Assembly: GCA_015484715.1 (NCBI GenBank)
Contig: WFUY01000006.1
Coordinates: 1 to 5,923, forward strand
Direction: 5' to 3'
DNA from: Thermoflexales bacterium
GTDB lineage: Bacteria; Chloroflexota; Anaerolineae; S140-20
DNA: 5,923 bases
The translations under genes were made by a program, and so were the position numbers. Under the pieces are notes generated by a model. It made no database searches. It was not told the origin of the DNA and saw only the letters and a program-made list of their open reading frames with translations. Position 1 is the first letter of the stretch, and the number at the start of each line of letters is the position of its first letter. Positions 1-5,923 of the stretch are shown here, piece after piece.

Positions 1-160
1 AGCGGCGGACTGAGGACTGAGGACCGAGGACCACTCGACCAATTTGACCACGTGACCACTTGACCACCTGACCAAGCGGCCTAGCGGCGGACCGAGGATG
101 AGGACCAAGGACTACCCGACCAATTTGGCGGCGGACTGAGGACTACGGGCTGCGGACCGA
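1..160. repeat. Degenerate 7/8-base tandem repeat tract
   Basis: Visible on the plus strand as runs of the heptamer GGACTGA/GGACCGA (7-13, 14-20, 21-27, 28-34; again 89-95, 102-108, 109-115; again 133-139, 140-146, 154-160) and of the octamer TGACCACN (45-52, 53-60, 61-68, 69-76). A larger period of about 82 bases is also present: AGCGGCGG at 1 and 83, and CGACCAATTTG at 36 and 117, with a third partial unit from about 128. The tract runs through the sufD stop codon (143-145) and into its last codons. No gene is evident in 1-142. Such tracts are usually dispersed intergenic repeats that expand by slippage; whether this one is dispersed in the genome cannot be seen here. It lacks the fixed repeat and unrelated spacers of a CRISPR array. 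Confidence 0.85.
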
Positions 161-1483
161 CTTGGCCCGGATCGCCTCCTCCAACTGCCGGCGCACACTC
201 TCCAGAGGGATGCGCTCTAGAACGGGCGTGAAGAAGCCCTCGACGATGATCTGCTTGGCCTCCATCTCGCGCAACCCCCGGCTCATCAGGTAGAAGAGCT
301 GCTCCGGGTCTATGGGCCCCGCCGTTGAGCCGTGGGTGCAGCGCACGTCGTCGGCCTCGATCTCCAGGCCGGGGATGGAATCGGCCCGCGCTCCCCGGTT
401 CAGGACCAGGTTGCGGTTGGCCTGGTAGCCGTCCGTCTTCTGGGCGCCGGGGAAGACCTTGATCATCCCCTGCCAGACGGTCCGGGCTTGGTCCCTGAGG
501 GCCCCCTTGTAGAGCAGGTCCGACGTGGTGTTGGGGGCCAAGTGGTTCTGCTGGGTGTCGAAGTCCAGGTGCTGCCGGTCGTCGGCGAAGTAGACGCCGG
601 ACATCAGCGCCGTGGCTCCGGGGCCGGCGAGGGTGGCGTCAAGGAAGCTCTTGGTCAGCTTGCTCCCCATCCCCCCCAGCACCCAGTGCAGCGTCGCATC
701 CCGGCCCACCAGCGCCCGCTCGTGGGTGAACTGGTAGACGTGGCGGCCCCAGTCCTGGAGGTTCACGTAGTCCAGTTGAGCCCCATCGTGGAGGATCAGT
801 TCCACGACGCCGTTGTGCATCGTCATCCCCTCCTCGGTCTGGGAGCCGTATTCGTCCACAAAGGTGACACGCCCGCCCGGTTCCACGACGACCAGCGTGT
901 GGGTGAAGGTGCTCTGCCCGGACGTGGCCCAGGTCACGGCCCGCAGCGGCAGGGGAACCTCCACGTTGCGGGGCACGTAGAGGAAGGTGCCCCCTCGCCA
1001 CAGGGCCCCGTGGAGGGCGGCGAAGTAGCCATCGGCGGGCACGACGGCCTGGGTCATAAAGGTGCGCCGGAGCAGGTCCGGGTGTTCCCGCACCGCCTGC
1101 CCCATCGGGGCGAAGATGACGCCTTGGGCCGCCAGTTCGTCGGCCAGGGCCTGGTGGACGGTGACCGCGTTGACGTGGAGCAGGGTTCCCCCCACGTCCG
1201 GGTCCTCCATCAGCGCCGCCCAGTCGGACGGCAGGTCGTCCAGGGAACCGCCGGCCTCCGTGGGCGCGATGGCCGCCAGGTCCAGGTGCCGGATGTCGGT
1301 CCGCCGCCAGGGCTCGTCCTGGAGGGTGGGCCGGGGCGTCTCCTGGAAGACGCGCCAGGATTCCAGCCGCAGTTCCCGCATCCAGTCGGGCTCTCCCCAT
1401 CGGCGGGAGAGGGCGGCGATGGCCTCGTCGGTGTAGGTGGCCACGGTGAGCGTGGTTGTGGTGCTCTGCTTCTCCTGTGTCAT
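143..1483 (-). CDS. sufD: SufD, Fe-S cluster assembly scaffold subunit
   Basis: SufD is the SufB paralogue that forms the cytoplasmic SufBC2D complex, where it supports cluster assembly and iron acquisition. The protein is 446 residues from ATG 1483, near the usual 420-450. It has the family's right-handed beta-helix core, with 'GTFLYVPRNVEVPLPL' at about 165-180, and a C-terminal SufBD signature 'RCTHGSTAGPIDPEQLFYL' at 381-399. His384 in that signature aligns, from memory, with the functional His360 of E. coli SufD. The start was chosen as ATG 1483 because GGTGGGAG lies about 10 bases upstream; an in-frame TTG at 1513 would add ten residues and overlap sufB, and seems less likely. With ATG the gap after the sufB stop is 22 bases, so it is the third gene of the operon. 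Its last residues (about KSVRSP) and stop fall in the repeat tract. It could not be taken for SufB, since the Cys of the CDALLLD-type motif is absent. Confidence 0.95.
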   Translation of the reverse strand: MTQEKQSTTTTLTVATYTDEAIAALSRRWGEPDWMRELRLESWRVFQETPRPTLQDEPWRRTDIRHLDLAAIAPTEAGGSLDDLPSDWAALMEDPDVGGTLLHVNAVTVHQALADELAAQGVIFAPMGQAVREHPDLLRRTFMTQAVVPADGYFAALHGALWRGGTFLYVPRNVEVPLPLRAVTWATSGQSTFTHTLVVVEPGGRVTFVDEYGSQTEEGMTMHNGVVELILHDGAQLDYVNLQDWGRHVYQFTHERALVGRDATLHWVLGGMGSKLTKSFLDATLAGPGATALMSGVYFADDRQHLDFDTQQNHLAPNTTSDLLYKGALRDQARTVWQGMIKVFPGAQKTDGYQANRNLVLNRGARADSIPGLEIEADDVRCTHGSTAGPIDPEQLFYLMSRGLREMEAKQIIVEGFFTPVLERIPLESVRRQLEEAIRAKSVRSP

Positions 1484-1493
1484 CGTCCTTCGA

Positions 1494-1501
1494 CTCCCAC
1501 C
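1494..1501 (-). promoter_or_regulatory. Ribosome binding site deciding the sufD start
   Basis: On the minus strand GGTGGGAG lies ten bases before ATG 1483, in the short gap after the sufB stop. A second purine run, AAGGA (1486-1490), is only two bases from the ATG, too close to be the main site. The position favours ATG 1483 over TTG 1513. A weaker GGAAGGG four bases before the TTG keeps the longer form possible. Confidence 0.55.
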
Positions 1502-1505
1502 TTTC

Positions 1506-4127
1506 CTAACCAATGGACCCTTCCATCTGAAGCCGGATGAGCCGGTTCATCTCTACGGCGTACTCCATCGGCAGCTCCTTGACCATCGGCTCGATGAAGC
1601 CGCTGACGACCATCGTGATCGCTTCTTCTTCCGTCAGCCCCCGGCTCATCAGGTAGAAGAGCTGGTCCTCGCCGATCTTGCTCACCGTCGCCTCGTGCCC
1701 GATGGTGACCTCTTCTTCGTCAATCTCGATGTAGGGGTAGGTGTCGGAGCGGGAGTGCTCGTCCAGCAGCAGCGCGTCGCAGACGACGTGGGAGCTGGCG
1801 TGGTGGGCGCCCTTGTGCACTTTGAGCAACCCCCGGTAGCTGGCCCGTCCGCCGTCCATGCTGATGGACTTGGAGGTGACCTTGGAGCTGGTGTAGGGGG
1901 CGGCGTGGACGATCTTGGCGCCGGCGTCCTGGTGCTGCCCCCGGCCGGCGAAGGCGATGGAAAGGACCTCGCCGTGGGCGCCCTTGCCCAGGAGGTAGAC
2001 AGCCGGATATTTCATGGTGATCTTACTACCCAAATTACCGTCAATCCACTCCATCGTGGCGTCTTCGTAGGCCACGGCCCGTTTGGTCACCAGGTTGTAG
2101 ACGTTGTGGGACCAGTTCTGGATGGTGGTGTAGCGGACCCGGGCCCCCTTCTTGACGATGATCTCCACCACGGCGGCGTGGAGGGAGTCGGTGGAGTAGA
2201 TGGGCGCCGTACAGCCCTCGACGTAGTGGACGTAGCTTCCCTCGTCGGCGATGATCAGGGTCCGCTCGAACTGCCCCATATTCTGGGCGTTGATGCGGAA
2301 GTAAGCCTGCAAAGGGAGCTCGACGTGGACGCCCGGCGGGACGTAGATGAAGCTCCCGCCCGACCAGACGGCCGAGTTGAGGGCGGCGAACTTGTTGTCG
2401 GTGGGGGGAACGATGGTGCCGAAGTACTCTCGGAAGAACTCCGGGTGCTCCTTCAGCGCCGTATCCGTATCCAGGAAGATGACCCCTTGCTCCTCCAGGT
2501 GCTTCTGGATGCTGTGATAGACGACTTCGGAGTTGTGGACGATAAGCCCCTCGGCCACAAAGTTGTGGGGGCCATCAACTTCGATGTCGTAAACGGGCTC
2601 AACGCCGGCTGGCTCGATATGCTCTATCTTCACAAAGCCTATGAACTCGTTGGTGTGGTTGCGGAAGGACGTTCCTCTGGCACTAGAGTGGTTGTGGAAG
2701 AACTGTCGTTTCCCCATACGGCTTACTCGGTCTGGGGATCGGCAGCCGACACGTTCAAAATCCCCGGCTATCTGGAGCCGGTAGCCGACAATGGTTCGAC
2801 CTTCCTCGAACGGGTGCTTGGATTCGAAACGGTGAATCCTGGACGTGGGCAAGCCGCACAGGGATGCCAAGGCCTGAAAGTCGCGCAGGAGAGATTCGCT
2901 GGCGCTGGTAAGCACAATGTCGTGGTTCTTAGCATGGTCGCGCACGTAGCCATCGGCATCTATGTAGCCACCCAGGAAAGCTAGACGCTCCTCTTCGGGC
3001 AGTGTATACACCCATTCAGGTACCCGTTTGGTGTGGGCGGTGCCGCCGAGACCGTTTGCCTCCAGGTAGCGCGCCAGGATGGTGGAGTAAATGGTCAGCC
3101 GATAGGTATCCCCATTGACTGCTGGTAAGTCGAACAACTCGTGGGTGACACGGCCAAACTCCGCACGCAGTTGTTTTTGACTGGCTGGGATGGCCACCTC
3201 AACGCGAGCTTTGTCTGCCCCCTTCGTATAATGGATGAAGCCATCTCCGATGTAGACTCCCAGCCACCACATCAGGTCAACCGATGTGCGTTCGGGTAGC
3301 GTAACGGGATTGTACCGGTCGCTGATGTCCAAGACGTACTCGGTTGACTGGTTCCGCCCTACAACTTGCGTCTTGATCTCAGGTTGGGTAAGGGGATAGG
3401 ACTGCCCTACATCCGGCAGTGCTTTGGCAACGGCCACCAGGTCGCCTGGTTTGAGCTCGTACAAGTACTTCCATTGGCGGCGGTATCGGCCTCGCTGTCT
3501 GCCGGGTTTGCGCTCGTAGGACAAGACCAAGAAGGGATGGTTTGCCGTCGCGCGGATTGTCCGGGTGCCCACACGCACCTCAAACACCTCCCGCTCTCCC
3601 TTATATGCTCGGGCCTTGACGCGGGCGGGGACGATTCGATTCTCTTGCTCGTCGAACGAGAAGACCACGTCACCTGGCTCAACCTGCCGGATTGGCACCA
3701 ATCCCCGAGCTGTGTACACACGGGTATCCCCACTCAAGCACTCGTATTGGGCCCCTACGCCGGCCAGGAACTTGCGCTCCGCCTCGGGGATGCCCAGCCG
3801 GTCAAAGGTGGTCTTGATCTCCTCGGGGACGTCGTCCCAACTCCGCTGCTGTTCCTCGATCGGCTTGATGTAGTAGTAGATGTCGTCAAAGTCTATCGCC
3901 GAGAGGTCGGCTCCCCAGGTCGGCATCGGCTTGCGCCGGAAGATCTCCAGCGCCTTCAGCCGGAACTCCAGCATCCACCCCGGCTCCCCCTTGAGCCAGG
4001 AGATCTCCCGCACGATCTCCTCGTCCAGCCCCTTGCGGGCCTTGAAGACGTAGTCCTCTGGAACGCGAAAGCCGTACTTCTCGGCATAATCGGATTTCAA
4101 CGTCGCCAGCGTGGCTTCTTCGGACAT
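1506..4127 (-). CDS. sufB: SufB, Fe-S cluster scaffold subunit, precursor containing an intein
   Basis: SufB is the main scaffold of the cytoplasmic SufBC2D complex, receiving sulfur and building the nascent cluster. The precursor is 873 residues. Residues 1-129 and 533-873 are SufB and join to a 470-residue protein, the normal family length; residues 130-532 are an intein. SufB hallmarks are '[10 protein letters not shown]' before the insertion, '[20 protein letters not shown]' after it, and the C-terminal 'CDALLLD' and '[20 protein letters not shown]'. Cys783 (380 after splicing) and Glu812 (409 after splicing) match, from memory, E. coli SufB Cys405 and Glu434, which are needed for cluster formation, so the scaffold should work once spliced. 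ATG 4127 is preceded by GGGAGGAA at a good distance, and the gap to the sufC stop is 26 bases, which indicates co-transcription. No frameshift or stop breaks the frame through the intein. Confidence 0.97.
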   Translation of the reverse strand: MSEEATLATLKSDYAEKYGFRVPEDYVFKARKGLDEEIVREISWLKGEPGWMLEFRLKALEIFRRKPMPTWGADLSAIDFDDIYYYIKPIEEQQRSWDDVPEEIKTTFDRLGIPEAERKFLAGVGAQYECLSGDTRVYTARGLVPIRQVEPGDVVFSFDEQENRIVPARVKARAYKGEREVFEVRVGTRTIRATANHPFLVLSYERKPGRQRGRYRRQWKYLYELKPGDLVAVAKALPDVGQSYPLTQPEIKTQVVGRNQSTEYVLDISDRYNPVTLPERTSVDLMWWLGVYIGDGFIHYTKGADKARVEVAIPASQKQLRAEFGRVTHELFDLPAVNGDTYRLTIYSTILARYLEANGLGGTAHTKRVPEWVYTLPEEERLAFLGGYIDADGYVRDHAKNHDIVLTSASESLLRDFQALASLCGLPTSRIHRFESKHPFEEGRTIVGYRLQIAGDFERVGCRSPDRVSRMGKRQFFHNHSSARGTSFRNHTNEFIGFVKIEHIEPAGVEPVYDIEVDGPHNFVAEGLIVHNSEVVYHSIQKHLEEQGVIFLDTDTALKEHPEFFREYFGTIVPPTDNKFAALNSAVWSGGSFIYVPPGVHVELPLQAYFRINAQNMGQFERTLIIADEGSYVHYVEGCTAPIYSTDSLHAAVVEIIVKKGARVRYTTIQNWSHNVYNLVTKRAVAYEDATMEWIDGNLGSKITMKYPAVYLLGKGAHGEVLSIAFAGRGQHQDAGAKIVHAAPYTSSKVTSKSISMDGGRASYRGLLKVHKGAHHASSHVVCDALLLDEHSRSDTYPYIEIDEEEVTIGHEATVSKIGEDQLFYLMSRGLTEEEAITMVVSGFIEPMVKELPMEYAVEMNRLIRLQMEGSIG
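2532..3740 (-). mobile_element. SufB intein (403 aa) with LAGLIDADG homing endonuclease domain
   Basis: This in-frame element removes itself from the SufB precursor by protein splicing. It starts at Cys1 ('[13 protein letters not shown]', block A) and ends 'GLIVHN', with penultimate His402 and terminal Asn403; the next extein residue is Ser. Block B is '[12 protein letters not shown]' at 61-72, with the TxxH pair Thr65 and His68. Block F is '[16 protein letters not shown]' at 383-398. These are the residues of a standard class 1 intein. Between the splicing halves are two LAGLIDADG motifs, '[10 protein letters not shown]' (159-168, Asp166) and '[11 protein letters not shown]' (255-265, Asp263), then a block H-like '[15 protein letters not shown]' (283-297). 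Both motif acidic residues are kept, so the endonuclease may be active. The only Cys besides Cys1 are 295 and 333. Sampled 60-base lines are mostly 53-57% GC (one 62%), against 62-77% in sampled extein lines, which suggests acquisition from elsewhere. Splicing and cleavage activity are inferred. Confidence 0.97.
2826..3293 (-). other. LAGLIDADG endonuclease domain within the intein (approximate limits)
   Basis: This is the part of the intein (about residues 150-305) that lies between the splicing halves and holds both LAGLIDADG helices plus block H. In this family the two motifs form the domain interface and each gives one acidic residue to the DNA-cutting site; here these are Asp166 and Asp263. 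A single-chain, two-motif enzyme normally recognises a long, asymmetric target, expected to be the empty intein site in sufB. The limits are estimates from motif positions, not from a structural alignment. Confidence 0.85.
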
Positions 4128-4147
4128 CGGTTCCTCCCTCGCCTTAA

Positions 4148-4162
4148 GCCGCTTTAAGCGGC
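4148..4162. repeat. Small inverted repeat over the sufC stop codon
   Basis: GCCGCT and AGCGGC flank a three-base TTA, which on the minus strand is TAA, the first base pair of the fold lying in the final sufC codons and the loop holding the stop codon. The six-pair stem is followed closely by the sufB ribosome binding site. It has no T-run after it, so it is not an intrinsic terminator. It could affect translation coupling or mRNA processing between sufC and sufB, or be chance. Confidence 0.4.
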
Positions 4163-4939
4163 ATGCTTCTCGCGAACCCAGTCGTACCCCTTCTCCTCCA
4201 GGGTCAAAGCCAGCTCTGGGCCGCCCGATTCGACGATCCGACCGTTGAGCATCACGTGGACGAAGTGGGGCTTGATGTAGTTGAGGATCCGCTGGTAGTG
4301 GGTGATGATCAGCACCCCCAGGTCGGGGCCGGTCAGGGCATTCACCCCGTTGGCGACGATGCGAAGCGCGTCAATGTCCAACCCTGAGTCCGTCTCGTCC
4401 AGGATGGCGATCTCGGGCTGGAGGACGGCCATCTGAAGGATCTCGGCCCGCTTCTTCTCACCGCCGGAGAAGCCCTCGTTCAGGTAGCGCCGCGCAAAGC
4501 TGGGGTCCATCTCCAACAGGGCCAACTTCTCCTTGAGCAGTTTGCGGAACTCAGGGATCGAGATCGTCTTCTTGTGGTCATTCCCATCCCTATTGCCCGA
4601 TCCATCCCCCTGCAGGCGGGCGTTGAGCGCCATCCGCAGGAAGTTCGCCAACGTGACGCCGGGGATGGCGACCGGGTACTGGAAGGCCAGGAAGAGCCCC
4701 ATCCGGGCCCGTTCGTCGGGTTCCAACTCCAGGATGTTCTGGCCTTTGAACCAGACCTCCCCCTCGGTGACCTCGTAAGCGGGATGGCCCATCAGCGTGT
4801 AGGCCAGGGTGCTCTTTCCGGAGCCGTTGGGCCCCATCAGCGCGTGGATCTCACCTTGCCGGACGGTCAGGCTAACCCCCTTCAGGATCTCCTGATCCTC
4901 GACCTTGACGTGCAGATCGCGGATGACCAATTCAGACAT
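4154..4939 (-). CDS. sufC: SufC, ATPase of the SufBCD complex
   Basis: SufC is a soluble ABC-type ATPase whose ATP-driven dimerisation reshapes the SufB-SufD scaffold during cluster assembly; it is not a transporter. All ABC motifs are present in 261 residues: Walker [10 protein letters not shown] (36-44, Lys42), Q-loop Gln87 in FLAFQYP, signature FSGGEKKR (157-164), Walker B IAILDE (177-182, Glu182), D-loop SGLD (185-188) and H-loop His214. The combination of '[17 protein letters not shown]' with '[12 protein letters not shown]' is characteristic of SufC. ATG 4939 follows a strong GGGGGAGG eight or so bases upstream. It is the first gene of the operon, 50 or so bases after the predicted transcription start. 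A hydrophilic Gly/Asn/Asp-rich stretch at about 109-126 looks like a lineage-specific loop insertion between the Q-loop and the signature. Confidence 0.98.
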   Translation of the reverse strand: MSELVIRDLHVKVEDQEILKGVSLTVRQGEIHALMGPNGSGKSTLAYTLMGHPAYEVTEGEVWFKGQNILELEPDERARMGLFLAFQYPVAIPGVTLANFLRMALNARLQGDGSGNRDGNDHKKTISIPEFRKLLKEKLALLEMDPSFARRYLNEGFSGGEKKRAEILQMAVLQPEIAILDETDSGLDIDALRIVANGVNALTGPDLGVLIITHYQRILNYIKPHFVHVMLNGRIVESGGPELALTLEEKGYDWVREKHAA

Positions 4940-4995
4940 AAAGTTTGCCTCCCCCTTGAAGTGCGGCTGAAAGTCTTGTTCCTAAGGTGGGGCTG

Positions 4996-5024
4996 ATTAT
5001 ACCACATTCGGGGGAGAACGTCAA
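4996..5024 (-). promoter_or_regulatory. sufCBD operon promoter
   Basis: On the minus strand there is a -35 box TTGACG (5019-5024), a 17-base spacer, and a perfect -10 box TATAAT (4996-5001) preceded by TGG, which gives an extended -10. Transcription would start near 4989, leaving a leader of about 50 bases before sufC. This is close to the housekeeping sigma consensus. The outer two bases of the -35 box lie inside the 5023-5050 palindrome, so a protein bound there should affect this promoter. Confidence 0.85.
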
Positions 5025-5050
5025 TATTTATCATAGTTATGATAAATATT
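5023..5050. promoter_or_regulatory. Perfect 12-bp inverted repeat, probable operator
   Basis: The arms AATATTTATCAT (5023-5034) and ATGATAAATATT (5039-5050) are exact reverse complements around AGTT. The element sits between the two -35 boxes: it overlaps the suf one (5019-5024) and ends one base before the sufT one (5052-5057). It is also a sharp AT-rich island in GC-rich DNA. Twelve-base arms and this position point to a dimeric regulator acting on both operons. The sequence does not match the 19-bp Fur box, the IscR type 1 or 2 sites or the cyanobacterial SufR site as I know them, and no regulator gene is in the window, so the protein is unknown. It could also fold as a hairpin, but it lies upstream of both transcription starts. 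Confidence 0.8.
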
Positions 5051-5051
5051 C

Positions 5052-5080
5052 TGGACAAGCCTCCGCTTCTGTGATATAAT
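5052..5080 (+). promoter_or_regulatory. Promoter of the SufT-like gene
   Basis: TGGACA (5052-5057, one change from TTGACA), a 17-base spacer and a perfect TATAAT (5075-5080), with TGA just before it as an extended -10. Transcription should start near 5087, giving a leader of about 108 bases. It is the mirror partner of the sufCBD promoter. Confidence 0.85.
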
Positions 5081-5086
5081 CTCCAC

Positions 5087-5194
5087 GCGCGGTTTTCCAA
5101 ACAGACTCTAGGAGTCCGCCAGTCGCTCAGCCTCGGGCTTGAGCCTTGCGGAGTAGGCCGGTCGTGAGTCTTTGAGCGAAAGGAGAGGGGATGT
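5087..5194 (+). promoter_or_regulatory. Structured leader of the SufT-like gene
   Basis: From the predicted start to the ATG. A hairpin is formed by GCTCAGCC (5125-5132) with GGCT (5136-5139) and GAGC (5141-5144), giving eight pairs with one bulged T at 5140 and a three-base loop; TCCGC (5115-5119) and GCGGA (5148-5152) can close it from outside. A small stem GACTC/GAGTC (5104-5108/5112-5116) competes with the outer pairing. No T-run follows, so it is not a plain attenuator, and I do not recognise a known riboswitch class. The ribosome binding site AGGAG (5181-5185) is free in this fold. Confidence 0.4.
5181..5185 (+). promoter_or_regulatory. Ribosome binding site of the SufT-like gene
   Basis: AGGAG lies nine bases before ATG 5195, a good spacing. 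A second ATG at 5191 is five bases away but opens a different frame that stops at 5226 after eleven codons, so 5195 is the real start; the protein family begins in that frame. Confidence 0.75.
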
Positions 5195-5512
5195 ATGCTT
5201 GCAGAAGAGCACCAGGAAAAGCGTGAGGCATTGTTCACTGCATTGCGGGATGTGTATGATCCTGAACTGGGGCTGAACGTCGTCGAATTAGGATTGATCC
5301 GCAATGTCGAGTTTGACGATGAGGCCGGAGAAGTCACCATTACGATGATCCTGACTACCCCCTTCTGTCCCTATGCCCCCGCGCTCATCGAGCGTGTTCA
5401 GATGCGGGCCCAGGAGACGCTGGAGATGCCCACCAAGGTCGAGCTGGGGATGGAGATGTGGGACCCCAGTATGATGGAAGAAGAAGCCGCAGCCAGGTTG
5501 GGCATTTGGTAG
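5195..5512 (+). CDS. sufT: MIP18/DUF59 family Fe-S assembly protein, SufT-like
   Basis: This 105-residue protein belongs to the MIP18/DUF59 (PaaD-like, SUF-associated) family, whose members aid Fe-S cluster maturation or transfer to target proteins in the cytoplasm. Family features are the N-terminal 'VYDPELGLNVVELGLI' (20-35, with Asp22-Pro23-Glu24), the core 'TTPFCPYAPALIERV' (54-68) with the single conserved Cys58, and a C-terminal 'WDPSMMEEEAAARLGI' (89-104) like the usual W-P-M-E-A-R-LG pattern. Length fits the single-domain family. It has its own promoter and terminator and is divergent from sufCBD through a shared control region, which supports a role in the same pathway. The symbol is given from family and context; related members serve phenylacetyl-CoA oxygenase or cytosolic assembly, so its exact client is not known. 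Confidence 0.9.
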   Translation: MLAEEHQEKREALFTALRDVYDPELGLNVVELGLIRNVEFDDEAGEVTITMILTTPFCPYAPALIERVQMRAQETLEMPTKVELGMEMWDPSMMEEEAAARLGIW

Positions 5513-5529
5513 CTTCCCCCTCGTGACCG

Positions 5530-5567
5530 AAAGGGGCCGGGAGCCTTCTCCCGGCCCCTTTGCTTTT
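5530..5567 (+). terminator. Intrinsic terminator of the SufT-like gene
   Basis: AAAGGGGCCGGGA (5530-5542) pairs exactly with TCCCGGCCCCTTT (5549-5561); G5543-C5548 adds a fourteenth pair around a CCTT loop, and GCTTTTGTT follows. The stem is very GC-rich and lies 17 bases after the stop at 5510-5512. On the other strand the hairpin is followed by only TTT, so it may also stop the converging minus-strand gene, but less efficiently. Confidence 0.9.
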
Positions 5568-5613
5568 GTTGGGACCCCGAGATCCCTGATCGCGGCGGCC
5601 TTCAGAGAGGCGC

Positions 5614-5923
5614 TCAGCATTGAGGGGGGTATTCGATGATGACGTCCTGCTTCACCACCTCGTTGCCCGAAACGGTGAAGAAGGACTCCGGCCCGAAGCG
5701 CCGGTTCACCTGGCCCGTGAATTCGTAGCGGGGTCCTGAGAGTTCCAGCTCCGGCTTGATGTCGCCGTGGTAATAGCGGTACTCCCCAGTCCCTCCGAAG
5801 GCCTGCCAGACCAGGGTGCCTCCCCAGGTCCCCGTGTTGGGATCTACCCAGCAGCTTCCCGGCAGCAGGGTGGGAACGGTCATGTTCAGGGGGCCTAGCG
5901 GGGTGGGCGACGCGGTCGGCGTG
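5614..5923 (-). CDS. Partial gene, probable secreted protein with Thr/Pro linker (C-terminal end)
   Basis: An open frame enters from the right edge and ends at TGA 5614-5616; about 102 residues are visible. An in-frame ATG at 5881-5883 exists, but coding continues upstream without a stop to the edge as TPTASPTPLGPLN, so the true start is outside. This Thr/Pro/Ser-rich stretch resembles the linkers that separate domains in exported proteins, notably in Chloroflexota. The domain after it is rich in Trp, Tyr and Gly ('WGGTLVWQAFGGTGEYRYYHG') with alternating hydrophobic residues, as in a beta-sandwich, and has two Cys, one near its start and one as the final residue, that could form a disulfide. 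I do not recognise the family. It converges on the SufT-like gene and seems unrelated to the suf genes. The signal peptide, if any, is off the window. Confidence 0.7.
   Translation of the reverse strand, partial: TPTASPTPLGPLNMTVPTLLPGSCWVDPNTGTWGGTLVWQAFGGTGEYRYYHGDIKPELELSGPRYEFTGQVNRRFGPESFFTVSGNEVVKQDVIIEYPPQC

Overview
The window holds an iron-sulfur (Fe-S) cluster assembly locus from a high-GC bacterium. Reading the minus strand, the order is sufC, sufB, sufD, a tightly spaced scaffold operon. On the plus strand, running the other way from a shared control region, is a small MIP18/DUF59-family gene of the SufT/SUF-associated type. The organism cannot be fixed from this sequence. High GC, a suf operon of this order, degenerate short-period intergenic repeats and a secreted protein with a Thr/Pro linker together suggest an Anaerolineae-like Chloroflexota or similar lineage. 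That is an inference, not an identification.

Layout: 1-160 is a degenerate 7/8-base repeat tract that runs into the 3' end of sufD. sufD is 143-1483 (minus). sufB is 1506-4127 (minus) and is split by an in-frame 403-residue intein at 2532-3740, which carries a complete-looking splicing domain and a two-motif LAGLIDADG endonuclease domain. sufC is 4154-4939 (minus). The 255-base gap at 4940-5194 contains two consensus-like, back-to-back promoters with a perfect 12-bp inverted repeat fitted between their -35 boxes, followed by a structured leader for the plus-strand gene. The SufT-like gene is 5195-5512 (plus), closed by a strong intrinsic terminator at 5530-5567. A minus-strand gene for a probably secreted protein enters from the right edge and ends at 5614.

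How the parts work together: SufC is the ATPase of the SufBC2D scaffold, SufB (after intein removal) carries the proposed cluster-building Cys and Glu, and SufD is its paralogous partner. The SufT-like protein belongs to a family that helps cluster maturation or transfer. One palindromic operator touching both promoters would let a single regulator control scaffold and maturation factor together. Because SufB must lose its intein before it can act, the locus has a second possible control point after translation. No sufS or sufU is visible; they may lie beyond the left edge or elsewhere.

The most notable items are the SufB intein and its insertion site, the divergent promoter/operator, and the repeat tract that appears to form the end of sufD.
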